NCBI GenBank assembly: GCA_006176705.1
Contig: QRFJ01005968.1
Span: forward strand, 1 to 64,000
Source: Cocos nucifera
Lineage: Eukaryota > Streptophyta > Magnoliopsida > Arecales > Arecaceae
Length of the DNA: 64,000 bases
Direction of reading: 5' to 3'
Shown: positions 46,461-58,169 of the stretch, in pieces
Layout: each line of letters starts with the position of its first letter
Numbering within the stretch: the stretch's first letter is position 1
The notes under the pieces: model-generated
What the model was told of the DNA's origin: nothing
Database searches by the model: none
Seen by the model: only the letters and a program-made list of their open reading frames with translations
Made by a program: the position numbers and the translations under genes

Positions 46461-48949
46461 TGTTAAAAATTATGTTCCAAAGTCAATCATCAGCTTGTTG
46501 ATGGTTGAAATATTATAATTAATTTTTTAATTAATAAAAAATATTTTGACATTTTTTTTCATCATAAGTTTCATCTTCTAATGAACTCCATTATTGTGAT
46601 GAAGTTCTTAGGACTATTTAGTTTTGATAAAGAGATGATTTATCCATTAGTTCTTAAATTTGTTTACGACCAAATGATAGGCTATTAATTAGGACAATAG
46701 CATCTATCGAGCATAGGTCGCTATATGCCATATAGGTTGGTTGTCCTCTTAATCAAGGTATGTGGAGATACTGATATGGCATACAGGTGAGATGTATGGG
46801 TACATCGTCATTGAACGTGACCAACTCCAAAGCATTTTGCTATCGAAAATGTCTCTGATGGGATATAGGTATAAGTATCTCTTAGACCTGAGATCACCTC
46901 AGTGACTTATAAGCAACTCATTGTGCTTTGGTACCAGACTAATTGAATTTCTAATTCAGCAATGGAAGGCTTCTAGGCATAGTCAAGTACTTACAAAGTT
47001 AGAGTATAATCAAGATGGAATTGACCACTCTAAGAGTTGGAGAAGAATATATCACTGTATTTCAATATAGCAAAACTTTGGCCAGGGTAATCCATAAGAT
47101 GGATTTAGTATTTTGAAATATAATATGGACAATCTGATCAGAGTTGATAGTTAAACTTTGATGTGTCCTATGAGCATGGTGGTCAAGAGAATGAATTATA
47201 TGAAAATTATATCCACATGGGTTCTAAGGATGGTGTTCTACACCTTCGACCTATCCGACTGTTGGGTATTATTGCTAGATGGTCACTTCGATTGGTACAA
47301 AAATTTATTTCTATGCTATCAACTTTGGTTCGGATCTATGAGGTCACACACATTAGAGCTTACGATCTAATTGAATGGTTGGTCGATGATTAATAATCGT
47401 TCTAGGGTTAAATAATCAATACGATTGGTGTTTAACCTAGTGCAAATATTGCAAGAGGATCGATTGACAATTGAATTGCTAATTGACTTAATTTAATTAA
47501 GCCAATAGATTAAGATTAAATATAATTAAATATGATTCAATTAGATTTATTTTAGACTTGATTGGGCTAAGTTCAATTGGTTTATTGGATAAGTCAAGTG
47601 CAAGGAAGAACTAGTCCTAGTCTAACTAGGACTCAGATTAATCCAATTTTCTAATTTGATTAAAAATAAATTAAAATTAAATTAAATTTAATATAATTTA
47701 ATTAAGTCCTTAAATAGGTTAGGGCCTTATTTAGTTGGGTAGATTTAATCTTTATTTTATTTGATTAAAAGATCTTGTTTGACCAAGTCAAAATAAGAGT
47801 CCCAGTGTGACTAGGACTCCCTATCTCCTTATGCCACCTTGGTTCCAACTCCCCCCATACCTATTTTTTAGGTATTTTTCATGGAAAATCTCTTTCTTCC
47901 TAATTTCCATGCCCCCTCTCTCCCTCTAAGTCTTATTTGGAAGTTAGGTGGAATTCCAAGTCAAAGGAGGAATTGGTTTTGCTTAGGATTCTATGAGATA
48001 GAATCCTTATTAACCAAAACATCTTTCCTTGAGTGCTGCCCCCTCTTTTAATTAATTCTTCTCTTATTCCATAAAAATAGTCTCCTTTTTTGTGTGCCCT
48101 CCCTTGCTGATCCACACCAAAAATTATGGAGGAGGTGCCTAAGAGTTGGGCCCAACAACTTCCCATGTTTGGATATTCCTAGTCTAGGAATTTGACCTAA
48201 CTTGGACTCTTCTTTTTCCCTATTTATTGGATAAATTTTATACTAATTTTTTTTGTGGAATATAGAGATTTGGGAGAGGTTTGGGGTGTGCAAAAATTAG
48301 AGGATGAGGGTCCTTGGGCATGGGGGTTCCATAGGCATCAAACTAGGTGTCTAGGTGAGAGAAAAGAGAAGAAGAAGAGGGTCTTCTTCTAGGGCTATTT
48401 TATTTTCAATCTCTTCTCCTTTTTTTAAATTTTTTTTTGAGAGAGTCTCAGATCAGCAAACTCTCATCTTTCTTTTCATATTTTAGAGAGTCTAAATTTT
48501 GAAGAAGAGAGCATCGGATTGATCGTCGAAGAAGGATCAGCACTATACTAGCATGTTGTGCTGATTTTCTGCATAGAACTTCATATTAGAGATCGTAGGC
48601 TCGTGTGGATGACTCCTAGAGGCCGGATGTGTGTGTGGCTCATGACTTTATCTTCAAGCCTAGATTAGCAAGTTAGAATATCTAAACTTACTTAGGTAAT
48701 AGATTTGATCTATAAACTTCATACCTACATTTGATGTAGTGTAGATCTAGGTTGATTTGATCAACCTTTTTCCTTCCTTATTCAATTTTAATTTTAGATT
48801 TAATATCATACCTTAATCATATAATAGAACTGAGATCTAGATATTTACATAATTATTTAAATAAATTTTAGATTTATTTAAGTCTTTCGCTGCAAGATCT
48901 TGAAAAATTTTCAAGATCTACCTGTGAAACCCTAGATCTGGTTCCTTCA
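46461..48949 (+). repeat. 3' LTR of copia F
   Basis: 2489 bp, preceded by the purine-rich GGATAAGTGAGAG tract. It differs from the 5' LTR by many point changes, chiefly transitions, and small indels, indicating an old insertion. Confidence 0.9.
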
Positions 48950-50107
48950 ATGGACCCTCAGATGATCAAGTTAAAATCTAGCCAGTAAGAATAGAGTACA
49001 TAGAGATTTTATAATAAGAAGAGTTCTTAGAGAAAAAAGCATATTTAGAGGATCATATTTATAGATGGAGCCTATAACAAATTGATAATGATCATCGTAA
49101 CTATATGTTAGTAGGCCGTTCGGGCTATTCAGATTTTGTTATGGAGAGTGGGCTGACGGTTGTGACCACGTGATGGTGCTTAGTTATCTATTGAAATTTG
49201 GATGAAGGTCGGATGATTTCAAACTTGATAGTAGGTCATTTAGTCTAAAACTACTTTGTTAGGGTCTAGGATCAGATGAAAGATTATTCTCTGGACCATG
49301 AGTGATGAGCTTGAAGATCTGCTTTCTGATTTGGATGGTAGTAGGACTGCCTTAGTCATTCTCAGAAGTTTGATTATCTTCAAGGTTGGTGCTTGGTGAA
49401 GATTGGCATCTTGGACTGGAGTCGCATCGTAAAATATGAGGTCGGAAGGAATGGGCTGGGGGTTGGCTACTAGAACTAAATTTTATAATTAGAGTATCAT
49501 GGTTGGATGAACTTGAGATGGTAGTAGGACTACCTTAATCATTCTCAAAAGTTTGACTATCTTCAAGGTTGGCGCTTGGTGAGACTGGCATCTTGGACTG
49601 GAGTCGCATAGTAAAATATGAGGTTAGAAGGAATGGGCTAGGGGTTGGCTACTGGAACTAGATTTTATAATTAGAGGATCATGGTCGGACGAACTTGAGA
49701 ACCAAACCAGCACCAGGCTTCTCAATTGAAACAACGATGAGGTTAGCTTAACTGATTTCAAAAAGATTGGTAGGGAGTTCAGCCATACATAAGGTCGGAT
49801 CTCGTCAAAGTTCAGTGTTATAGAATGGCTGTCACTTATCCTAAACTAAAGATCAAAATCAATCAAGTACTGAGCCTCCCTAGTGGCTGAAGTTCATTCG
49901 ACTAAAAGTCAGCTTACGGCGAGATCTACTACTACGATAATGTTGTCATCAGGCTTGAATTGAATGTTGGAATAAAGATGCCTAGCAACCATACAAGATT
50001 AGATATCAATAAGAAGTCACAGTTATTTTTGGGATAAGCTACTATTGGTTGAAGTTTGGAACTAGTTGAATTTGAGGGCCGATCCTTTGACGCTCAGTTA
50101 AACTAGG
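48950..50107 (-). repeat. Gypsy LTR H, right part, with a 183-bp tandem duplication
   Basis: Continues from 38286: CCCTCAGATGATCAAG matches CCTCCGATGATCAAG in the LTR of G, and AGAGGATCATATTTATAGAT matches its TATA region (minus-strand TATAAATA at 49056-49063). 49334-49516 is repeated at 49517-49699. The LTR is cut at 50107 by copia LTR I. The rest of H must lie beyond the window. Confidence 0.65.
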
Positions 50108-50267
50108 TGTTGGAAAATATGTCCCAAAGCCAATCGTCAGTCTATTGACTATTGAGCTATATTATATCTATAATTGATTCATTTATAAATAAAATATATT
50201 TTTGATATTTTTTATTATAAAAGTATTCATCTTCTAACGAACTTCATTATTATGATGAAGTCCTTAG
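50108..50267 (+). repeat. Copia LTR fragment I (F family)
   Basis: TGTTGGAAAATATGTCCCAA to GATGAAGTCCTTAG matches the first 160 or so bases of the LTRs of F. It is broken at 50267 by element B, so the remainder should lie to the right of B, beyond 64000. Confidence 0.85.
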
Positions 50268-52553
50268 TGAAGGAAAAAACCTATTTTTCGGATTAGGTTT
50301 GTTCAGATCTGATTGGATCAGGAGGAATATTTTAAAATTTTTTTCTCTAAGATCCTAATCAAATTTGAAACTCCTTAGATCTAAACTTATTGATTTGATA
50401 ATAAAAATAAAAATAAAAATAAAATCTAATTTAATTATACCTTTATTTTGGGTAATCCAATTACCTTGTGATGATCCCGATATTTGCTTGAGGTTCTGGA
50501 TGTAGCCACGCAAGCACTTGGCCTCTACCAGTATCCAGTTAGGCAGGATCTGAAGATCTTTTTCTTCTCAATCAATTCTTTAAAAATTGGATCTAGGTCT
50601 GATCTTGAAGGTCTTCAAAACTACTTTTGAAGAACAGCCGTTGTCTCTTGCAGCAGTGCTGCCTTCTTTCTTTTCTGGCGCCTTTCACTTGCTTGGATCG
50701 CACCTTGTTTGTGCCCAAAAGCCCTTGGGCATGGAGAGGAGAGAGAGGACCAGAGGGTGGTTTGGAGAAGGAGAGAGAGGGGCTATGTGGCATAGGCTAA
50801 AGGTAGAAGCATTAAATGCTAGTGCAGATAGGATTTATATAGGCTCTGCTGCGCCAAGCAGTGCTACATCATCCTGGCCAATCATGACCCTTTGTGCAAT
50901 TAGATCTAAATCTGATTGATGGGATGATATCATCTGATCCAATCAGATGAGAGACCCTCAAAACCCTCCTAAGGTGGTGCCAAGACTGGGTCAAATAAGA
51001 CTTCTTGGTGCCACAGTTTAATCCCCTGAAGCAACCTGGAGTCCCATCTGTATGGGACTCCATCTTTTATCCTCATGTGGTGCATGCCTCCCTAGGCATG
51101 CGCCCCCTACCTATCTATGTTTTAGTAGGAAGACAAGTCCTTAGGTACTCTTTTATGGGTGTATGACATATGGGTAGATATCTAAGTATCCAGGGTCAAT
51201 ATTTGACCAATGTCCGAAAATAAGATTTAGCAGGTGATCGAAAATGGTAAGTATTATCTCAAATTTATCTCATAAATTAAGATAATCCTTTTCTGACTTG
51301 GACAAACTCTAGTCAAACCAAGTAAAGATTTCTGAGTAAGCCTAAACACATTTGGCTCAATTGAGATAAGCTTTAATGATTGTTAAAGGAGAACATTAGG
51401 CTCAATCGTGTGCTAGCACGATTTCCTTGATTCTAGTTAAATCTTATTCAAATCAATTGAACTGGGTTAGTCTAATTGATGATATCCAAATTCAAATCCT
51501 TATTTGTGTGATACAGTTAGATTCAGTTCCATATGGTAATAGGATATGTCATAATCTCTATCATCGACATCATCGAAACATCTTTTGATGGATCAGAACT
51601 TTTTTGATTCAGACAACTAGTATGATCGATCATCCAAATCATTCTAATTGCTTCAAAATCCATCAGTGACACCAAGCAGCATATTATGGCAACCCATCAG
51701 AACTGAAAGCGAACCTCTCAATGCAGTTACCTATGTGATTAAGTTCGTTTATCTTGAGCTCCGATCGGATTAGGGTTAAGGTAATCTCATCAAATCCTAA
51801 TTTCTATCATATGAATTAATCATTCAATTCAAGTCCAATGTAAAAAACCTTAATAGAAACTCTTTCTATTATTTCACTCTGCCATGGCCATGGGCTTATG
51901 GACTTGATTCTTATGATCATCATAGGGCTACTCCTTATCTACCGAGGTAGATAGATTTTCTATAGGTGCAATCTAATTCCTACAATGAACATGCTATAGC
52001 CAACATACACCTTAGGACTTCGAATGGCTAGAAGATCAAGTTATGGTATAGTCAAACTATAACACCATCAAGATGAACTCTTAATGCACCTTAGATCAAA
52101 GAAGCTGATACACCACTGCAGCTTTGAGCCAGTCATCAACGAGAAGATAGACTTTCTTATGACTACTCGAGGTGGTTACGCTCAGTGCCCTCATTCTCTA
52201 ATGAGTATCTGTACTCTTGCTCTAGTATCTCTACATTATAGACTTAAGACTCATCTTTTCTAAAGAAGTGATCATACACCAACCTTCCGGATAAATCACC
52301 ATCCTCATGATGATCCTATGGTCGAGAGCATTTTATGAGTTAATAATAAAAATTTATTTCTTAAATTTTTAACTCTTAAAAGTATGAACTATTATTACCA
52401 TTAACTCAGAGGATGTATTATAGACACTTTCAAAATACACACTATGATAGAGAATAACCTATTTTATTATTTATAGTCAAAATTATAATTTTGCCCTTAG
52501 AAGTGTATTACAAGTGTTAGCCAATCTGGCTTCTAGGGCACACATATCTAACA
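50268..52553 (-). repeat. Left LTR of copia B (3' LTR in element sense)
   Basis: 2286 bp, about the same length as the left LTR of A (2285 bp), with CCATGGCCATGG at 51882-51893 and the hairpin at 51571-51590. A candidate minus-strand TATATAAA is at 50834-50841. The part around 50640-51200 differs more from A than the rest, so B belongs to a related subfamily rather than being a recent copy. Confidence 0.9.
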
Positions 52554-52559
52554 AACTTT

Positions 52560-54290
52560 CACTTGATCTAAAAGCCAATTGGCTACAAATCTAAGTTCCA
52601 TCTTCTCAAGATGGGCTTCGATTTTCTGCTGGCCCAACGACTTTGTAAGTAGATCTGCCGCATTATCTGTGGAGTCGACTCTCTTGACCTCGACGTAACC
52701 TTTATCGAGGTAATCACGGATGAGGTGGTATCGCCGCTCGATGTGCTTGGATTTTTGGTGAGACCTTGACTTCTTAGCAAGGGCTATGTCACCATTATTA
52801 TCACAGTATAGAGGAATGGCATCACTCTGATCTCTACGATAAACTTCTTGTACTAGAATGCCTCCTTCGCAACTTCTAATGCACCGATGTACTTTGCTTC
52901 TATGGTGGAATTTGCTATCACCATTTGCTTGGAACTCTTCCAATCGATAGTACTATCATTACACACAAACAGACTCCCAAATGTTGACTTTCGATCATTT
53001 ATATCGGACATAAAATCCAAATTTGTATACCCCTAGACTTGGAGTTCTCTATTACCAAAAACCAACAATATATCCTTAGTTCTTCTTAAGTACTTAATGA
53101 TACATTTCAAAGAAGTTCAGTGTTCTTCATTTGGATTTGATTAATATCTGCTCATGATACTCACAGCATGGGCTATATCAGGTTGTGTACATAACATGGC
53201 ATACATGAGGCTCTCTATTGCTGAAGCATAAGGGATCTTGCTCATGCATTCAATCTCCTCAGGTGTGTTGGGACATATTTTCTTGGAGAGATGAATGCCA
53301 TGTCTGAAGGGTACCAATCTTCTTTTGGAGTTTTCCATGCTAAACCTCTTTAGCATTTTCTCTATGTACATCTTCTATGAAAAACCTAGCATCCTATTCG
53401 ATCTATCTCTATGGACCTTAATTCCTAGAATAAATGATGCTTCTCCTAGGTCTTTCATGGAGAATTCTTTAGATAACCATATTTTAACTGTGATCAACAT
53501 GAAAATATCATTTCCAATAAGGAGGATATCATCCACGTACAGTACAAGAAAGACAATAGCGCTCCCATTGATCTTTTTGAAAATATATGAATCCTTCTCA
53601 TTCTTGATGAAATCAAATAATTTGATCATATCATTAAAATGAGTATTCCAGCTCTGAGATGCTTGCTTAAGTCTATATATGGATTTTTGCAGCTTGCATA
53701 CTTTGTGATCAACATCATTGGATGTGAAACCTAGTGGCTGTTCCATATAGATATCTTTCTCAAGGTATCCATTTAAGAATGCCATTTTTACATTCATTTG
53801 CCATATTTCATAATCAAAATAGGCTACAACCGCAAGCAATGTGCAGATATTTTTTAGCATGGCTACTGACGAAAAGATATCCTGATAGTCAATACCTTTA
53901 CGCTGACTATATCCTTTTGCCACTAATCTAGCTTTGAATATCTCCATATTTCCATCTACAGCAATCTTTCTCTTTTAGATCCATTTACACCTAATAGGTA
54001 CTATACCTTCAGGTGGATCTACCAAGGCCCAGACTTGATTTGAGTGCATCAAGTTAATTTCTGACTTCATTGCCTCTAACCATTTCTTAGAGTCAATATT
54101 CGATATCATCTCGTTATACATTTTGGGATCATTACCATGAATCTTATTACCTACGAGAAATATTTCCTCTACTTTCTCTGAAATAGTACCTAAGTACCTC
54201 TCAGGGGGATGGAAAACCCTTTCTGATCTATGAGGTAGAGGAGATAGTGATTGTATTGGTTCAACCTGATTTGATTTCATAGGATCCTTA
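52560..54290 (-). pseudogene. Copia B reverse transcriptase and RNase H (catalytic Asp to Asn)
   Basis: Same layout as copia A. Minus-strand pieces: DPPEGIVPIRCKWI, KARLVAKGYSQRKGIDYQD, WQMNVKMAFLNGYLEKDIYM, KSIYRLKQASQSWNTHFND, LYVDDILLIGND, KDLGEASFILGIKVHRDR, then RNase H with IPLYCDNNGDIALAKKSRSH and RRYHLIRDYLDKGYVEVKR. The first catalytic aspartate of RT (WQMD in A) is Asn here, and stops are present near 53374 and 53975. YVDD is kept. Inactive. Confidence 0.9.
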
Positions 54291-54329
54291 GCTCGTTGCT
54301 CTTATGAGATTTTCTCCTCGAGCTTGATC

Positions 54330-55036
54330 TGCTTTCTAATGCCATCATTTTGAATAAATTATTTTTCAAGAAAGATGGCATGCCGACTCACAATCACATT
54401 ATGATCTTCTAGAATGTAGAAATAATATCCTAATGACTCTTTAGAATATCCTATGAATCAAGCTCTAAAGGATCTATAGTCTAACTTATCCGCTTGTTGT
54501 CTTTTGACATGAGTCAGACAATCCCAAATTTTGAGATGACTAAGACTTAGTTTCTTATCATGCCATATCTCATACGATATAGTAGGAACAATTTTAGAGG
54601 AAACCATATTCAATAAATATATAGTAGTTAACAGACTATATCCCCAAAGAAAATTAGGGAGGTCTGTGAAGCTCATCATGGATCGGACCATATCTAATGG
54701 GGTCTGATTCCTCCATTCTAAAATCCCATTGAGTTGAGGTATTTTAGATGGAGTCCACTGAGAGATTATGCCATTTTGCTTGAGATAGTTTAGAAATTTT
54801 CAACTAAGATATTCACCTCCTCGATCTGATCGAAGAATCTTAATGAATTTTTCAGTTTGCTTTACAACTTCATGTCTGAATTTTTTAAACTTTTTAAAGG
54901 CTTCAAATTTATGTCTCAGAAGATGCACATACCCATACCAAGATAAATCATCGGTAAAGGTTATAAAGTAGTCAAAGTTGTCTCTAACCGGCACATCAAA
55001 TGGGCCGCACACATCAGTATGTACTAGGGTAAGTAG
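54330..55036 (-). pseudogene. Copia B integrase, C-terminal and core part (split by J)
   Basis: Minus-strand frames give LVHTDVCGPFDVPVRDNFDY, FTDDLSWYGYVHLLRHK, LRSDRGGEYLS, NGILEWRNQ and MVRSMMSFTDLPNFLWGYSL. The D-D-E residues are still encoded. Element J breaks the gene at 55036. The N-terminal part continues at 60724. Confidence 0.88.
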
Positions 55037-55651
55037 TGTGAGCTCAGAAGTGGCACTTCTAAGTCTTGAAAATATGAGAAGATAGATCATAAAAAGATGG
55101 AAATGAGCCAGAAGAAGAATTAGTCTCAATAGTAAAGTTCAAAAATTAGGCCAACTCATATTGAAACTGAGCCAACTTAGTTGAAAATTGGGTAGGCTCA
55201 GTTCAGGACTAGGTTAGTTAGGTCTTAGAGAAAAATTCAGATAGAAAATAGCATTTTCAGACTGTTGGTATGGTACATAATTGGGTCGGCTCATTCTGAG
55301 ACTAAGCCGATCCAATCGTAGGTTAGCCAGCTCAGTCTGAAAATGGACTGGTTCAATTTTTGTGTTATTATTTTATGTACATAGATTGTTTGGATTTGGA
55401 GAGTTTTTCTATGAGCTTGGGCTTGACCTTTTGTAAAATATATATACTGAAAATAGATCAAGATTGTAAGAGTGCTGAAATATACTTAATAAAAGCTCTT
55501 TTCTTCCATAAATCTCTTCCTCTCTTCTTCTCTATTCCTTGATTTATTTGATTGTGCTTCCATAGAGATCTCTAAGAAGTACTTTCTTGATTGCTTGGCT
55601 AATCATCGACGGCCATGCCGATCTATGTGGGAAGAGCACATATTCCCAATA
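55037..55651 (+). repeat. 5' LTR of copia J
   Basis: 615 bp. TATATATA at 55439-55446 and AATAAA at 55488-55493 are conserved in the 3' LTR (60506-60513 and 60555-60560), giving a plausible promoter and polyadenylation signal. The frame at 55360-55542 is inside the LTR. Confidence 0.92.
55439..55446 (+). promoter_or_regulatory. Putative TATA box of copia J
   Basis: TATATATA about 40 bp upstream of AATAAA in the 5' LTR, in the same place in the 3' LTR. The promoter role is inferred from position. Confidence 0.55.
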
Positions 55652-55653
55652 TT

Positions 55654-55665
55654 TGATATCAGAGC
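55654..55665 (+). promoter_or_regulatory. Primer binding site of copia J
   Basis: TGATATCAGAGC, two bases after the LTR end. It is the tRNA-iMet site TGGTATCAGAGC with one G-to-A change. Confidence 0.85.
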
Positions 55666-55919
55666 AGTGTTGTGTGGAAGGAAGAAAGACACCTAGGATT
55701 TATTACATCCAGGATCTGTTGCACTAGGTTTTATCCTAAAACTTTTAGTTTGCTTCGTGGTTGTCTCTAGATTGAGGTAGAGATTGTTTACACGGAGGAA
55801 CGATGATACAGAAGTTTGGAAAGAGGATCTAGGACTAGTTAGATCTTTTGTGAAGGATAGTTTTACTGGTGTGTGATCGTGAAGGGTGTTAGGGATCTAT
55901 TCTTGATTTGTTTGAAGTC

Positions 55920-56700
55920 ATGAAATCAAGTGGATTCAAAGTGGATTTTGAGAAGTTCGATGGCAAGGGAAACTTTATCCTATGGTAGCAAAGACTAAAG
56001 GACTTGTTGGTTCAGCAGAGGATCTACAAGGTCTTAACAAAAGAAAGATCGAAAAAAATCAGTGCTGAGGATTGGAAAGAGTTAGAGAAAATTACTTTTA
56101 GCACAATCTGGATGTGCTTGGCCGATCAAGTTTTGTCCGAGGTTTGCATAGAGACTATGGCAAAGGGGCTCTGGGAGAGACTGGAGAACACATACATGGG
56201 AAAAAATATAATGAACAAACTATGGTTGAAGAAAAGCTATATAGTCTGAGGATGCTCAAAGGCGAAGATCTTGTTGCACATATCCAAAGGTTCAATCAGG
56301 TGTGTTCTGAGGTGAAGAGTTTGGATGTGAAGATCGATGAGGAGGATCGAGCATTGTTGCTATTATGTTCTCTCCTAGATTCATATGATGGTCTCATAAC
56401 AACTCTAGTTTATAGAAAGAAGACCCTAAACTATGAAGAGGTTGTTGGTGTGCTCAGATCAAATGAGCAAAGAAAGAAGATCTACAAGAAAGATCCTAAG
56501 TCTAAGATCTTGGCTGTGAATCAAAGATAGGGAAGATCAAAAGAGAAGATAATAGGGAAGTCCAAGGATAGGTCAAAATCTTACGATCAGAGGAAGATGA
56601 CATTGAAATATTATAAATATCATCAGTTTGGACACCTGAGGAGAGATTGTCCCTTATTCAGATCAGAAAAAGAGAAGGCCAGCAAGAAAGATGATATAGC
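55920..56700 (+). pseudogene. Copia J gag (zinc knuckle cysteines lost)
   Basis: ATG at 55920 (MKSSGFKVDFEKFDGKGNF) follows a 270-bp leader. The third line of evidence is a TGG then TAG (Gln to stop) at about 55985. Then come LLVQQRIYKVLTKERSKK, IWMCLADQVLSEVCIETMAK and GLWERLENTYMGKN. A frameshift near 56235 leads into LYSLRMLKGEDLVAHIQRFN, IDEEDRALLLLCSLLDSYDG and LNYEEVVGVLRSNEQRKK. The zinc knuckle reads YYKYHQFGHLRRDC: the first two cysteines are tyrosine (G-to-A changes), while His and the last Cys remain. Confidence 0.9.
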
Positions 56701-57180
56701 TTCTATGAGCAGTGGAGAAGATCTACTAGTTGTATCAGATGGATCCATAGAGTGCGATACTATATGGATATTAGATTCAGCATGCTCGCACCACTATACT
56801 TCTCATCGAGAGTGATTTGCTACCTACCAGAAGGTCGATGGTGGAAGTATCAATCTTAGAGATGATCACCTATGCAAAGTAGCTGAAATTGGCTCTATTA
56901 GGGTGAGGATGTACAATAGGATTATTCATACATTATCAAATATCAGGCATGTACCAGAGTTGAAAAAGAATTTAATTTCTTTGGGCTACTTAGTGGAGCA
57001 GGATTATGCTTTTAGCAACCAGGCTAGGAGTGGATGTCTGAAAATTTTCATGAGAGCTTTAGTGGTGATGAGAGGTAGAAGACCGAGCAACAATCTTTAC
57101 AAAATGAAAGATTCAGTGATAAATGATAGTGCAGAGGTACTAGCAGTGACACAGGAGGGCATAGATCTTTGTGAGCCATA
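56700..57180 (+). pseudogene. Copia J protease region (decayed)
   Basis: In frame with the second part of gag. Contains TIWILDSACSHHYTSH, the Tnt1-type active-site context, with Ala where the catalytic Gly of DSG/DTG would be. It is followed by a stop, then VRMYNRIIHTLSNIRHVPEL and KKNLISLGYLVEQDYAFSNQ. Confidence 0.82.
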
Positions 57181-58060
57181 TATCTTTGGCAAACAGCATA
57201 GAGTGAAGTTTGCCAGAAGTACCTAGCATAGCGAGAGAGTGCTGGATTTAGTGCACTCAGATGTATGGGGACCAGCTCTTGTATCAGCTAGAGGTGGGGC
57301 AAAATACTTTGTTACTTTCATTGATGATTTCTCAAGGAAGGTGTGGGTTTATCTGATCAGAGAAAAATTAGAGATGTTTGCCCAGTTCAAAGCCTGAAGA
57401 GCTGAAGTATAGAAGGAGTCAGGAAGACAGGTAAAGTATCTAAGGTTGGACAATGGAGGAGAGTATACTAGTCTGAAGTTCAGGAGGTACTATGAGAAAA
57501 TGACATCAAACGTCATTACATGATGAGGATGACTTTCTAGTAGAATGGTGTCATGAAGAGGATGAACCAGACACTGATCGAGAAGACATGGAGTTTGAGG
57601 CTGCAGACATCACTCTCAAAGTTCTTTTGGGGTGATGCTCCAACTTTTTCTTATTTTCTTGTGAACAGGTCCCCTCATTACAAGTTGAATAGAGGCATTT
57701 CATAAGAGGTCTAGAGTGAAAAGAAGGTGGAGCTTAGCCATCTGAAAGTCTTCGATTGCACAGCCTATGCACATGTGTAGGCAATCGGGGGGAGCAAATT
57801 GGATCCAAAATCTCAAAAGATGACATTCATAGGGTATCCACAAGAAGTCAAGGGGTACCTATTGTAAAACTCTTAGGTATAGAAGTCAGTGATTAGTAGG
57901 AACGTTATCTTTGATGAAAAGAGCATCTTGAGGAGGTCTAGGATAGATGAAACTGAAAAAACAAAGGTGAACAGCGATGGCCAGTCAGAGAATGATGGCA
58001 TACAAATTATATCCACTACAGGAGTGTTCCTATTGAGGTGGAGCTAGGCAGAAAAGTATT
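57140..58060 (+). pseudogene. Copia J integrase (catalytic Glu to Lys)
   Basis: Pieces in order: FGKQHRVKFARST, LDLVHSDVWGPALVSARGGA, KYFVTFIDDFSRKVWVYLIR, LRLDNGGEYTSLKFRRYYE, NGVMKRMNQTLIEK, QTSLSKFFWGDA, SPHYKLNRGIS, KVELSHLKVFDCTAYAH and MTFIGYPQEVKGYLL. The two aspartates are kept. The glutamate expected in the GV-x-ER-MN context is Lys. Frameshifts around 57490-57540 and several stops make it inactive. Confidence 0.88.
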
Positions 58061-58169
58061 GTCTCAGATTAAAAATCAGCATGGAGGGTTGACAGTTCAG
58101 ACTGATGTGTAGGAGCAGCCACAGACATTAGACACATTAGACAGAGATGTGCTAGTGGGAGTGGCTTTG

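Larger units (their letters stand above)
38287..48949 (+). mobile_element. Full-length Ty1/copia retrotransposon F
   Basis: 10.7 kb, with LTRs at 38287-40764 (2478 bp) and 46461-48949 (2489 bp), TGTCGG/TGTTAA to CTTCA, a tRNA-Met primer site, and gag-PR-IN-RT-RH on the plus strand. It sits in gypsy LTR H. The target duplication is not clean: GGCAT on the left against AT followed by GGACCC on the right, as if three bases were lost. The coding region is one frame to about 44250 and another frame from there on, with many stops. Confidence 0.92.

Noticed and set aside
50587..51063. Frames of 64-110 residues on both strands
   Set aside because: They are inside the LTR of B and not conserved in the LTRs of A.
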